Assembly (NCBI GenBank): GCA_050736615.1
Contig: JBOHWL010000176.1
Span: forward strand, 1-21,075
DNA: 21,075 nucleotides
DNA from: JBOHWJ01 sp050736615
GTDB taxonomy: Bacteria; Desulfobacterota; Binatia; Binatales; Binataceae
Reading direction: 5' to 3'
This document shows positions 8,046 through 16,222 of the stretch, one piece after another (position 1 is the first letter of the stretch; the number at the start of each line of letters is the position of its first letter). A program made the position numbers and the translations under genes. The notes under the pieces are model-generated. The model was not told where the DNA came from. It did no database searches and was given only the letters and a program-made list of their open reading frames with translations.

Positions 8046-8119
8046 ATCGTCCTCCAGGCCGAACCCACTCGATTGCGGAATGCTTCCTGAAGCCGCAATG
8101 CCACAACTCGCGACGCTCG

Positions 8120-8536
8120 TTAATGCCGATGAAGCGGTGCCGGATCGGAGGTCGCGACGGAATCAGCTTGCGGCAGTGTGAGCTTGTCGCAGGCGAATGG
8201 TTGGCAAACCGTTGCCGCTGATACCGCCCAGTCTTGCTTATGCTGATCAACGTCAAGGTATAGTAGGCCACCGCTTGATGCTCCACTGACAAGCAGCACA
8301 AGCCGCGCGCGTTTGTAATAGTTCGCAGTCCGTCCGCCATAACTGACGAAGAGCGGCATCGCGAAAACCACCGCGCCGGTAGTTCCCAGCCTGAGTCCAA
8401 TGGCGGGATCATCACGAGCGAACCTCTGTGCCGCGTAATAGACATCGGTAAAACGGATGGCGACGTTGACCGCGATGACGATCGACAACGCGATCAAAGC
8501 TCCTGCAATACTCTTCAGCCAACCGGCTTTTAGCAA
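8120..8536 (-). CDS. Small membrane-anchored protein resembling Coa1-type (cytochrome c oxidase assembly factor) domains
   Basis: A 138-residue protein with one N-terminal transmembrane segment (about 9-27) and a short soluble domain. The pattern YAAQRFARDDPAIGLRLG (34-51), then a hydrophobic strand ending LVLLVSGASSGGLLYLDV (79-96) and WAVSAATV, resembles the Coa1/Tim21-like fold: helix with 'al..a..d..v...lG', then strands with 'V.G..g.g.l.v'. Bacterial members are usually small inner-membrane proteins of unknown role. The apparent start is TTG at 8536 with no clear Shine-Dalgarno, so the true start is uncertain. It is transcribed away from the ThuA-like gene. No oxidase genes are nearby, so the assembly role is only a family label. 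Confidence 0.55.
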   Translation of the reverse strand: MLKAGWLKSIAGALIALSIVIAVNVAIRFTDVYYAAQRFARDDPAIGLRLGTTGAVVFAMPLFVSYGGRTANYYKRARLVLLVSGASSGGLLYLDVDQHKQDWAVSAATVCQPFACDKLTLPQADSVATSDPAPLHRH

Positions 8537-8672
8537 CTTGCACCCCAGCGTGGATCAGTTTGGTTAATTACCAGAGCGAATTTGATTGGCTGTGAAGCAG
8601 GGCGGTTACTTGAGGGGCCAACTTCGGGCATGGTATGCGGTAAGCGAATCGACCGTCTGGAGGAACAAAATC

Positions 8673-9485
8673 ATGGCTGCTAAACCGACACCCGCGCATG
8701 TCATCGTCGGGGGTTTTCCGCCCGCTTCTTCCGCCGGTCATGATATGGATTACGCACGGCTGCGTATCCTGCAAATGCTGCAAGAGAAAACCGGGATGCG
8801 CGCGACCGTCAGCAGCGACTTCGCCGATATAGCCAAATGGCTGCCCACCACACGATTCATGATTAGCTATGTCGCCGGGCCTTTCTTGAACGACGACCAG
8901 AATATCATCGTGCGCCAATGGTTGGAGGAGGGGGGGAGATGGCTCGCGCTGCATGGCAGCAGCGGCGGCAAGGCGGTTCCGGTCAACGGCCGGCGTCAGA
9001 TGGTTAGGCTGGCCCATCACGATACGCTCGGCTGCTTTTTTCTGAATCATCCGCCATTGCGAAAATTCCGCGTCGAGGTCGCCGTCCGTCACCACCCGCT
9101 TACCAATGGTGTACCGGATTCGTTCGAGGTAATGGATGAGCTGTATCTGATCGAATGGAATCCCGTTCGCTCGCATGTCCTGCTCACAACCGAACTCGAA
9201 AAGGATCCGTCGCCGGCCGGCTTCGGCTTCGCCTACGACCGCGATACATCGCCGCTGGCGGACGGCAGGACCCGCGTGCTCGGCTACACTCGCGAAACCG
9301 GCAAAGGCGGCGTGACCTATTTCGCGCTTGGCCATTGTCATTCGCCGGTGAACAACGTGCAGCCCTTTGTGGATGCCAGCGTGGACGCATCTGGTATTAC
9401 GCCAAAAATTTTTCGCGGCTCATGGGAGAGTGAAGCGTTTTTAACTCTTCTGCGCAACGCAATCGAATGGGGCGGCGCCGCCTGA
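8673..9485 (+). CDS. ThuA-like domain protein (class I glutamine-amidotransferase-like fold)
   Basis: A 270-residue soluble protein of the ThuA family, whose founding member affects trehalose utilisation but whose biochemistry is mostly unknown. Family features are the early strand HVIVGGFPPASS with the following helix (9-40), the flexible segment around TTRFMISYVAGPFL (59-72), the 'nucleophile elbow' region WLALHGSSGG (90-99), HHPLTNGVPDSFEVMDELYLIEW (140-162) and GGVTYFALGHCHSP (212-225). The start at 8673 is chosen because TGGAGGAAC precedes it at good spacing; an upstream in-frame ATG at 8586 lacks a site and adds an unlike leader. It converges on the YceI gene with only 10 bases between stops. 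Substrate is unknown. Confidence 0.85.
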   Translation: MAAKPTPAHVIVGGFPPASSAGHDMDYARLRILQMLQEKTGMRATVSSDFADIAKWLPTTRFMISYVAGPFLNDDQNIIVRQWLEEGGRWLALHGSSGGKAVPVNGRRQMVRLAHHDTLGCFFLNHPPLRKFRVEVAVRHHPLTNGVPDSFEVMDELYLIEWNPVRSHVLLTTELEKDPSPAGFGFAYDRDTSPLADGRTRVLGYTRETGKGGVTYFALGHCHSPVNNVQPFVDASVDASGITPKIFRGSWESEAFLTLLRNAIEWGGAA

Positions 9486-9495
9486 ATTTGCCGTG

Positions 9496-10122
9496 TTAAT
9501 CGGCGCTTGCCGATGAAGGCGGGCGCGCGACGACGTGGAACTCTATCGTGACCACCTCCTCGGCCTCGGGAATGCCCATGAAACGCGGAACTTTAACGCC
9601 GAATTCCGTATAATTGAAGCTGGTGGCGCCGTCCGCGTACAGCACGCCTTGCGGACTCAATGAAACGCTCACGGGGAGACTGATTTGCCGCGTGGTTCCG
9701 TGAAGCGTCAGATTGCCGATCACAGTCGCTTTACCCACCGCTCCAGGGGACTCGATGTCGGCGTTTGTGATTCCCGTACTATCGAACGTAATGGTCTGGT
9801 AATCGTAGGTTTGCAACGACGAATGCATCAGTTTGCGGTCGAGATGGTCGCTGCCCGAATCGATACTGGTGGCGTCGATCACGATTTCAACGTGCGCGGT
9901 TGCCGCCGGACTGGCCGGGTTCCCGCGAATTTCACCATGTGCGATAGTGAATTTGACGCTGACATTGCCGCTCATCCGCGTAAGCGGTTTGTCCACCGTC
10001 GCGGTGATGGTCGAAGCTTTCGTGTCGACCTCGAGAAAGCGCGCGCAGGCGCTGCCGCCAAATAGCCCCAGCGCGACCGTGACGAGCGTCACAATTGATA
10101 CGTACGCGACCAGCCTCTTCAT
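9496..10122 (-). CDS. YceI-family periplasmic protein
   Basis: A 208-residue exported protein with signal peptide at 1-27 (cleavage near SACA-RF). The YceI lipocalin-like beta-barrel pattern is clear: LTRMSGNVSVKFTIAHGEIRGN, VEIVIDATSIDSGSDHLDRKLMHSSLQTYDYQTITFDST (78-116), GNLTLHGTTRQISLPVSV (136-153) and the final strand VVTIEFHV. YceI proteins bind isoprenoid-type lipids and are often induced by base or osmotic stress; the cargo here is unknown. The start has an excellent site, GAGGAGGGAAG. It is preceded by a TATAAT-like element and probably forms its own transcription unit. Confidence 0.93.
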   Translation of the reverse strand: MKRLVAYVSIVTLVTVALGLFGGSACARFLEVDTKASTITATVDKPLTRMSGNVSVKFTIAHGEIRGNPASPAATAHVEIVIDATSIDSGSDHLDRKLMHSSLQTYDYQTITFDSTGITNADIESPGAVGKATVIGNLTLHGTTRQISLPVSVSLSPQGVLYADGATSFNYTEFGVKVPRFMGIPEAEEVVTIEFHVVARPPSSASAD

Positions 10123-10161
10123 CTTCCCTCCTCGAACGGTTCGGGTATACCCAAAGGCGCA

Positions 10162-10167
10162 ATTATA
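10162..10167 (-). promoter_or_regulatory. Candidate -10 box of the YceI gene
   Basis: The minus strand reads TATAAT exactly, 40 bases upstream of the ATG at 10122. No TTGACA-like -35 stands at 16-18 bases, so an activator or alternative sigma factor may be needed, or the match may be chance. Confidence 0.4.
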
Positions 10168-10391
10168 GTTAGATCGGCGGCTGGCGCCATGCGCAAATCA
10201 CAAAAGCCATCGCAAGTGCGAGAAATTCCGCGATTGGACAGTCTTGCTATTGTTGAAGCTCGAAAACCCGTGACGAGAAGCGGGTCGATGGCGGCTAATC
10301 CTGGAGCCGAGCCGAAGAAGGACCAATACGATCAGAAAGTCGCGCGGACTTTACGCGAACAACGCCATTATCCGGCGCCGTGAGGGCGGAT

Positions 10392-10811
10392 TCACCGCGA
10401 CACTATCATCCGTGAGCTGCTGCTCATCGTCAGCGTGACGGGCGTGATGAAGGGGATTTCTATTTGGTACTGATAAGTGACCACTACCTTGGCGTCGTCC
10501 GTGGATGGCTGATTGGGGTCCGCGGGCCACGTCACGCTGACATCGCCGGCGGTCAAACCCAGTCCGGGAGCGAAATCGATTGCCACCTGTGTGATTTGCG
10601 CGCTACTGGCCGGATTGGCGCTGGCCGGACCATGCACCATCGCGTAACGTGTCGCCTCGCGCGCCGCCGCGCATACCATATTGTATGAATAGGCCGCCAG
10701 GCCCAGCACAAATACGGCCAAAATCAATAACGAAAATACGCTGGCCACGACCGCGAATTCGACCGCGGTTTGTCCCGGGTGATGTTTGCCGCGTGGCGCG
10801 CGCTTCATCAC
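10392..10811 (-). CDS. TadE-like pseudopilin/pilus assembly protein (third gene of tad-type operon)
   Basis: A 139-residue membrane protein. A short basic N-terminus (MMKRAPRGKHH) leads into the TadE signature GQTAVEFAVVASVFSLLILAVF (13-34), with the conserved Glu18 at the start of a single transmembrane helix. Then follows the helix YSYNMVCAAAREATRYAMVHG and a C-terminal beta-rich region ending in a transmembrane-like stretch IPFITPVTLTMSS. TadE/TadF proteins are minor pseudopilins of Flp/Tad systems, processed by prepilin peptidase. Its start overlaps the stop of the preceding gene by four bases (ATGA), so the two are probably translationally coupled. No pilin, secretin or ATPase gene lies nearby. 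Confidence 0.88.
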   Translation of the reverse strand: MMKRAPRGKHHPGQTAVEFAVVASVFSLLILAVFVLGLAAYSYNMVCAAAREATRYAMVHGPASANPASSAQITQVAIDFAPGLGLTAGDVSVTWPADPNQPSTDDAKVVVTYQYQIEIPFITPVTLTMSSSSRMIVSR

Positions 10812-11263
10812 TCCACCTGCATCACCGCTTTGCCTGATAGTGGCACGCTCGAAGGAATCCCAGGATAATTCAGCAGGGTATTGAAGATCGCATGAGTGTC
10901 GACCTCGACGAAGGTTGCCCAGCTATCGCCCGCGCAATAGGTGGCGGGGCATAGTGGCACGCTGGTCGAATTTTGGCATGTACACTGTTGCGCGCTGGCC
11001 GACATGTTGGGGATATTGGCCCCGTCGTATTGAGCGGCGGCGATCATGCCATTCGCGTCGGCCGCGGTAATCACGCTTTGCGCGCCATATTGCGCACCGG
11101 CGCGCGCCGCGTTGCTGATTGCGATACTGATATAGAAAAGCCGGCCGAAATCGGCCGCCGCCAGCAGGATCAGGATCAGCACGGGAGCGATCAGTGCCAG
11201 CTCAACGGCGCTCTGGCCGCGTGCCCGGCATGTTACGAACACGCCAACTCGATAGCTACTCAT
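10808..11263 (-). CDS. TadE-like pseudopilin/pilus assembly protein (second gene of tad-type operon)
   Basis: A 151-residue protein with the TadE motif RGQSAVELALIAPVLILILLAAADFGRLFY (15-44), including the conserved Glu21, one transmembrane helix and the helix ISNAARAGAQYGAQSV. The outer part has a Cys pair CTC followed by two more Cys residues (CPATYC) within about 15 residues, suggesting one or two disulfide bonds. The C-terminal strand region ends in VPLSGKAVMQVE. It overlaps the TadG-like gene by 8 bases and the next TadE-like gene by 4, a tightly coupled operon. It may be a minor pilin or an adhesion-related surface protein. Confidence 0.88.
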   Translation of the reverse strand: MSSYRVGVFVTCRARGQSAVELALIAPVLILILLAAADFGRLFYISIAISNAARAGAQYGAQSVITAADANGMIAAAQYDGANIPNMSASAQQCTCQNSTSVPLCPATYCAGDSWATFVEVDTHAIFNTLLNYPGIPSSVPLSGKAVMQVE

Positions 11264-12872
11264 ACAGCGTGCTTGATTTTATCGGCGATCCGTCGGATAA
11301 CGACGAATAGTCATTACCTATTGTCATCGACGAATTGCCGTTGACACTCAGCGTGTCCGAAACCAGGAATGTGTAGCCGGAGGCGCTCGAATTGCCGTTG
11401 TAGGTCAGCGAGGTCGTGGGAAAATACAGCGCACCGTCAAAAGTCGAGCTCGAATTGCCGCTAATTACGCTGCCTGCGCCGTCACTGACCGAGCGATCCT
11501 GAAAGAATAATATCCCGCTGAGCGGCCCCGAGGCCGGCGCGCTGAAATTCGCCTGCTCATTGCCGCTCAACCAAATGGGCTGATAGCCGCCGGTGCCCGC
11601 CGTGTCGTAAAAAGTCACCCCCGCGCCGCTTAGAGTCGCGTTCCCGCTGACTTTGAGGCCACCACCCGCCAATACATAAGTGCCCGGGTTGAAATTGACC
11701 GTAGCGTTGCCGTTGATCGCGATCCCGCCGGCGTATGTGCCCGGACTCAAGGTCACCGTGTTGTTGCCGCCGATCGCCACCGGTCCGTCGAAAGTGTAAG
11801 TTCCGTCGCTGAAGGTTGTCGTTCCGGAGCCGGAGAGCGTTACGCTGTTGCCGCTGGAGGCCTGATACTGGCCGGGGTTGAACGTAACATTGTAGTTGGA
11901 TCCATTCAGCGCAACCCCATTGCCATAATTGCCGGCCTCGAAAGTCACGTTGTCATTGGCGCCGCTGACCGCGATACCGCCTGGATATATCGCCGGGCTC
12001 AGCGTCACGGTCTGGTTGGATCCGCTGATCGAATGGGAGCCCGGCTGAGTGGCCGGTTGCGCGCCGTAGCTGCCGATCGGCGGCGCCGCCAAGCCTGACA
12101 ACGGATCGGCGACGGGTGCGATCCTAGTGCGGGGAGGTGGCGTAAAGCGCACGTTGCCGTTGGTTTGATAATTTCCCGCGACCCCGATGGCGCTGGCCGC
12201 GATCGTGCCGTTGCCGTTCGCGCTCAGCGCGGTGGTGCTGCTCGAATCATCGATAATGCCGCAGGCCGAATTGATGCTGAAGTTGCCGTCAACCGAGATT
12301 GCGTTGGGCGCCGAGGGATCCAGCGTGTAAATGCAGGCGGGGCTGTTAATCGTGCCGCTCACCGCGCGCGCGCTGACCGTCATCGAGTGGTAGCCGAGCA
12401 CGGCCAGAAAGTAGGTACTGACCGGTTGCGTGACGACCACTTCAATGTAGTTGACATTGCCCATGTATTCGCCCGCAAGCGGCGGATTATTTACAGCGAC
12501 GCTGACGCCGTTCGCGTCACTGGTGAAACCGTTAAGCGTGGTGCCGCTTTCCGCCGCCGCCGTCACGTCCTCGCCGTACATCAGCGCGTTCGCAGCCGCA
12601 ATCGCGCCCGCGTCCGCCGCCGTCTGCATCCTGCGCCGCGTCGCCAACAGGAAACCAATATCGACCGACAGGGCGGCGAAACCGATCAGGCAAAACATGG
12701 CGATAGCGGCCAGCATCAGCACCTGGCCGCGCTGATTACGGCTCAGCGCATGAATCCATGAACCGTTGACCAGGTGCGCGCGATCGTGATTGCTGTAAAA
12801 GGGGATCTTCGATCCGTAGATAGCCGTCCGCGTCGCCAAGTCAGCAAGCGTCATGCCGCTGCTTGCGGCCAT
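11256..12872 (-). CDS. TadG-like protein with C-terminal beta-helix repeats (first gene of tad-type operon)
   Basis: A 538-residue protein. The TadG/Tad-like N-terminal segment RGQVLMLAAIAMFCLIGFAALSVDIG (48-73) forms a transmembrane helix, followed by LLATRRRMQTAADAGAIAAANAL. From about residue 270 there is a Gly/Asn/Thr/Ser-rich solenoid whose rungs of about 19-23 residues recur: GGIAVSGANDNVTFEAGNY, GNGVALNGSNYNVTFNPGQY, GPVAIGGNNTVTLSPGTY, GGIAINGNATVNFNPGTY. This is the look of a right-handed beta-helix exposed outside the membrane. TadG proteins are accessory factors of Tad pili or secretion. The start is uncertain: ATG 12872 and ATG 12854 both lack a good site. Codon and reading frame are continuous throughout. 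Confidence 0.86.
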   Translation of the reverse strand: MAASSGMTLADLATRTAIYGSKIPFYSNHDRAHLVNGSWIHALSRNQRGQVLMLAAIAMFCLIGFAALSVDIGFLLATRRRMQTAADAGAIAAANALMYGEDVTAAAESGTTLNGFTSDANGVSVAVNNPPLAGEYMGNVNYIEVVVTQPVSTYFLAVLGYHSMTVSARAVSGTINSPACIYTLDPSAPNAISVDGNFSINSACGIIDDSSSTTALSANGNGTIAASAIGVAGNYQTNGNVRFTPPPRTRIAPVADPLSGLAAPPIGSYGAQPATQPGSHSISGSNQTVTLSPAIYPGGIAVSGANDNVTFEAGNYGNGVALNGSNYNVTFNPGQYQASSGNSVTLSGSGTTTFSDGTYTFDGPVAIGGNNTVTLSPGTYAGGIAINGNATVNFNPGTYVLAGGGLKVSGNATLSGAGVTFYDTAGTGGYQPIWLSGNEQANFSAPASGPLSGILFFQDRSVSDGAGSVISGNSSSTFDGALYFPTTSLTYNGNSSASGYTFLVSDTLSVNGNSSMTIGNDYSSLSDGSPIKSSTLYE

Positions 12873-13128
12873 GGACTAGGGCGCTTCGTATGCCGGCATT
12901 ACGCTGAGGTAAGCTAACCGGCCGGAGCGCGCATGAGGATGCGAGGCGGCTGCCGGTCATGCGCAAAAACGGATCGCCCCCGCCGTCCTGATTTGGCACA
13001 AGCGGCGCGGCGCATGTCCGATTTGGCTACCTCCGTTGCCTTCCGAAGCGCAAAATCGGCTATATCTGGCTTCTATGCGAATGCCGCCCGCGTCGGGATT
13101 CGTATTTATTTTCGGAGGTGACGGAAGG
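12873..13128. other. Divergent intergenic region between tad-type operon and methyltransferase
   Basis: It holds the divergent start regions of the minus-strand TadG-like gene and the plus-strand methyltransferase. A weak pair TTGCCT (-35-like) and TATATC (-10-like) with a 19-base spacer lies near 13035-13066 on the plus strand. No further gene is supported. Confidence 0.35.
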
Positions 13129-13890
13129 ATGCAAATCACTCACGAAGGCGCCGGTGACGACACGTTGTGCGGATGGGGTGAGAGGCAAAAGGCCGCATAT
13201 TTTTTTGAAAATGCCGAAGTCATCATTCCGCACCGTCGCGCTCAACTCGCGCTTTTGGCCGATTTGCTGCCATGGCCGCCCGAGCGGCCGCTCCGCGTGC
13301 TTGATTTGGGCGCGGGGTTCGGAGCGGTTACCGAACAAATTATGGCGCGTTATCCACATGCCAGTTTCGTATGCGTGGACGGTTCCGAGGAAATGATCGA
13401 GTTGGCGCGCTCCCATCTGGCGCAATACGGCGAACGCGTTCGCCTGATGCATCGCGACATGGCAGTAGCGTCGTGGTGCGAGGGCATGGGCACCGGCTTC
13501 GACGCCGCCGTTTCCGCCCTCGCCATCCATCATCTCACCGACGAGCGCAAGCGCGCCTTGTGCGCCGAGCTATTTGCACTGCTCGCGCCGGGCGGAATTT
13601 TTCTCAATGACGAAGCGGTCGCCGCTCCGCCGGCGCTGAAGGAGCGCTTCGACGCGCTCGCGTTGCGCGAGATCCAGTCGCAGGAGCGGGCGTTGCGCGG
13701 CCTCACGCGCCCGCTCGAAGAGATTCGCGCCGAGTTGAACGAACGCTTGCGCGCCGCCACCCGTCACAGCCATATCGCGGCGGTAGAGCCGCAATTGGAA
13801 TGGCTGCGCGCGGCCGGCTTCGAGGCGGTCGACTGTTATTGGCGCTTTTTGTCGCTGGCGATTTTCGGCGGGATTAAGCCAGCCGTATGA
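13129..13890 (+). CDS. SAM-dependent class I methyltransferase
   Basis: A 253-residue soluble enzyme. Motif I RVLDLGAGFGAVTEQI (56-71) binds S-adenosylmethionine. The acidic residue after strand 2 is Asp84 (FVCVDGSEEMIELAR). The post-II region RLMHRDMAVASW, motif FDAAVSALAIHHLTDERK (124-141) and LLAPGGIFLNDEAV (151-164) complete the class I Rossmann pattern. The substrate cannot be told. The start is placed at 13129 because GGAGGTG precedes it and because upstream in-frame residues are unlike the family; an earlier ATG at 13036 is the alternative. It is followed after 28 bases by the CoA-transferase-family gene on the same strand, so the two are probably cotranscribed. Confidence 0.9.
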   Translation: MQITHEGAGDDTLCGWGERQKAAYFFENAEVIIPHRRAQLALLADLLPWPPERPLRVLDLGAGFGAVTEQIMARYPHASFVCVDGSEEMIELARSHLAQYGERVRLMHRDMAVASWCEGMGTGFDAAVSALAIHHLTDERKRALCAELFALLAPGGIFLNDEAVAAPPALKERFDALALREIQSQERALRGLTRPLEEIRAELNERLRAATRHSHIAAVEPQLEWLRAAGFEAVDCYWRFLSLAIFGGIKPAV

Positions 13891-13918
13891 AACCCCGCGC
13901 GAGTCAAAAAATTCAGCT

Positions 13919-15196
13919 ATGAAAACGCGGCAACTCGATATCAACCATCTCGATCTTGGCGAACTAATCCGTCCCAACGACGGCCTCGTCTGGGGTCAGG
14001 GGGCGGGGGAGCCGCTGCCGCTGATTGAAGCGCTGGTCGCGCAACGCCATCGGATCGGCCCGGTCTCGGCTTTTATCGGCGGGATTTCCTATAACAACAC
14101 GATTGCGCCCGCGCATACCGACGGCATCCATTTCAGCGCCTTCGGCGCGATGGGTGGATGGATCCGTGAACTTGCGCGCGCTCACGTGCTCGACCTCATC
14201 CCTTGTCATCTGTCACAGATTCCCAGCTATTTCGCCGCCGGCGCAATTCCGGCTGATGTGGTCTTCGTGCAGGTGAGTCCGCCCAACCGGAAAGGTGAGT
14301 ATAGCTATAGCCTGGTCAGTGAGTATGTGCCAGCCGCGCTCGAGCGCGCGCGCGTGGTAGTCGCTGAAGTGAACGAACGGGCGCCATGGACGTGCTGTGA
14401 AATGCCATTGACGGAGGAGCGGATCACGCACTTCGTGCACACCTCGCGCCCATTGACCCATCATCCGTCGCGCGAGTTCGGCCCGGTCGAAAAGGCTATC
14501 GCGGAGAGCGTCGGCCGTTATATCGACGACGGCACCACGGTCGAAATCGGCATCGGCGCGATACCGGACGCCATTATGGCGGCTATCGCCGACCGCCGCG
14601 ACCTGGGTTTTCATTCCGGCTTGCTCAGCGATCGGGTCGCCGATTTGATTGAGAGCGGCGCGATGACCAACGCGCGCAAACCGATCGATACTGGAATCGC
14701 GACCTGTACCGCGTTATTGGGCACCTCGCGGCTGTACGATTTCGCGCGCGAAAATCCGGCCATTCGGATGTTCCCAGTGACCCATACGCATAACGCCCTG
14801 GTGCTTGCACGGCTGGACCGTTTCGTCGCGATCAACTCCGCCGTCGAAGTTGATTTAACCGGCCAGATCAACGCCGAAACCGCCGCCGGTCTCGTGGTCG
14901 GCGGAGTTGGCGGGCAAGTTGACTTCGTTCGTGGCGCGCAGCTCGCCGCGCGCGGACGCTCGATTATCGCGCTGCCGTCGACCGCGCGTGGCGGCAGTGT
15001 CAGCCGGATCGTCGCGCGCCTGGGCGGCGTGGTCACCACCGCCCGCAGCGACGCCGACGTGATCGTCACCGAATATGGTGTTGCCGAACTTAAGGGCCGC
15101 ACGATCGCGGAGCGGATGCAAAGGATGGCCGCGATTAGTCACCCGGATTTTCGCGAAGAGCTGGAACGCGAGGTCCACTCGGCGCTGAAAGCCTGA
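13919..15196 (+). CDS. Acetyl-CoA hydrolase / 4-hydroxybutyrate CoA-transferase family protein
   Basis: A 425-residue protein covering the whole family. The N-terminal half runs through IPSYFAAGAIPADVVFVQVSPP (101-122). The CoA-binding loop TVEIGIGAIPDAI (207-219), NSAVEVDLTGQINAE (306-320), GGVGGQVDFVRGAQLA (328-343) and DVIVTEYGVAELKGRT (380-395) all match. These enzymes transfer CoA between acyl groups, or hydrolyse acyl-CoA, through a glutamyl-CoA intermediate. The glutamate normally in the H-(T/S)-E-M/L segment near residue 234 is glycine here (LGFHSGLLSDRVADL), so standard CoA-transferase chemistry is questionable. The start has no evident Shine-Dalgarno and may depend on coupling with the upstream methyltransferase gene. 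Confidence 0.9.
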   Translation: MKTRQLDINHLDLGELIRPNDGLVWGQGAGEPLPLIEALVAQRHRIGPVSAFIGGISYNNTIAPAHTDGIHFSAFGAMGGWIRELARAHVLDLIPCHLSQIPSYFAAGAIPADVVFVQVSPPNRKGEYSYSLVSEYVPAALERARVVVAEVNERAPWTCCEMPLTEERITHFVHTSRPLTHHPSREFGPVEKAIAESVGRYIDDGTTVEIGIGAIPDAIMAAIADRRDLGFHSGLLSDRVADLIESGAMTNARKPIDTGIATCTALLGTSRLYDFARENPAIRMFPVTHTHNALVLARLDRFVAINSAVEVDLTGQINAETAAGLVVGGVGGQVDFVRGAQLAARGRSIIALPSTARGGSVSRIVARLGGVVTTARSDADVIVTEYGVAELKGRTIAERMQRMAAISHPDFREELEREVHSALKA

Positions 15197-15287
15197 CGCG
15201 GCGCGAGACTTATCATAGGGATGTGCGACGGCGGCTCCCCCGACTCGCGCTCAGGCAAAATGCTCAGGTGAATCGGGTTGCGTTCGA

Positions 15288-15935
15288 TCAGTGAGCCATC
15301 GGGACGCGCTTGTCTTTCAAATCGGTGACCAGCGCCGGGTAACCACTTTGGTTGATTACCGAGTTGAAGTCGTTGCGATAGCTGGCCATCTGGCTCACGC
15401 CGTCGATGGTGATGTCATAGATCTTCCAGCCAGCATTCTCCCGATGCATCCGGTAGTCAACTTTGAGTGGCTGCGACAGACTGGGTAATTTGACCAGACT
15501 GTGCACCTCGGCATAGCCGGGCGAGGTAATCGTGGCCGTGCCGGTGAGCGAGTGGCTCACGGCCTGAACAGTACTCTGCTGCAAGGTCGCTAGAAAGCTA
15601 TCGATCACAAAATCGGTGAAGAGGGGCACATATTGGGCGCGCTGGGCGGGCGTCAATGTCCTCCAATGGACGCCCAGCGATTCACGTGCCATATAAGGAA
15701 AATCGAAGTGTTGCTTCGCGATCGCGTGCAGTTCCCGCCGCCGCCGCGAAGCTGGGAGCTTCTGGTTCTCGAACACCGGCCTCGCCTGCTTCAAAGCTGT
15801 CTCGACCCCTTGTACCGGCGCGGTCGCATCCGCCGCACATGCCAGCCGCGCTCCGCTCGCGATGATTGCGAGCGAGAGTCCAAGTAGTAGAAAACGAAGC
15901 GGGCTTGAAAGTACGGTGCGAAATGGTGTTTTCAT
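15288..15935 (-). CDS. MlaC/Ttg2D-family periplasmic phospholipid-binding protein
   Basis: A 215-residue exported protein. The signal peptide ends near residue 35 (RLACA-AD). The mature part matches MlaC: AIAKQHFDFPYMARESLGVHW (71-91), LTPAQRAQYVPLFTDFVIDSFLATL (94-118), LKVDYRMHRENAGWKIYDITIDGVSQMASYRNDFNSVI (157-194). MlaC shuttles phospholipid between inner and outer membranes in the Mla pathway. Here it is an orphan: no mlaD, mlaE, mlaF or mlaA gene is in the window. The start at 15935 is chosen for the signal peptide; in-frame ATGs at 15962 and 16097 are less likely. It converges on the CoA-transferase-family gene. Confidence 0.9.
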   Translation of the reverse strand: MKTPFRTVLSSPLRFLLLGLSLAIIASGARLACAADATAPVQGVETALKQARPVFENQKLPASRRRRELHAIAKQHFDFPYMARESLGVHWRTLTPAQRAQYVPLFTDFVIDSFLATLQQSTVQAVSHSLTGTATITSPGYAEVHSLVKLPSLSQPLKVDYRMHRENAGWKIYDITIDGVSQMASYRNDFNSVINQSGYPALVTDLKDKRVPMAH

Positions 15936-16171
15936 CAGCGACTCTGTCTTCCTCGCGAGCATCGAGGAAGCTTCTCCGCGCTCCGCGGTTCGATCGCCGC
16001 TTGGAGCATGCGCCGCTCTCCCGCGGACGGTCAATCGCCGGGCCATGCGCACTTTATCAAAGCCCGGTCTGGCCCGATCAGTCAGCCTTATCCCCATGGC
16101 GGATTCGATTAGCGGCGGCCAATCCCACGTGCCGCCCTTGCTAATTCATAGTTCCGCCAATCTCACCCGCG

Positions 16172-16180
16172 TGCTACAAT
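16172..16180 (+). promoter_or_regulatory. Extended -10 promoter of the alpha/beta hydrolase gene
   Basis: TGC-TACAAT is an extended -10 element with five of six consensus bases in the hexamer, and no good -35. Transcription would begin near 16187, leaving about 36 bases before the ATG at 16223. That supports this start over the ATG at 16193. Confidence 0.45.
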
Positions 16181-16222
16181 CTGACTATCGGGATGGGGCA
16201 TGCCAGGAGGGGCGGAGTTCGA

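Noticed and set aside
7900..8445. 181-codon minus-strand open frame overlapping the transglycosylase end and the Coa1-like gene
   Set aside because: It crosses the strong hairpin and conflicts with two better-supported genes; composition is His/Arg/Ser-rich.
10189..10383. 64-codon plus-strand frame between YceI and the tad-type operon
   Set aside because: Basic, low-complexity product with no ribosome-binding site and no recognised family; it overlaps the likely YceI promoter region.
12165..12761. 198-codon plus-strand open frame opposite the TadG-like gene
   Set aside because: Arg/Ala-rich antisense shadow of the repeat-containing gene; no motif or ribosome-binding site.
15936..16097. N-terminal extension of the MlaC-like gene to ATG 16097
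   Set aside because: The extra 54 residues are basic and unlike MlaC, and would bury the signal peptide; the start at 15935 gives a normal export signal.
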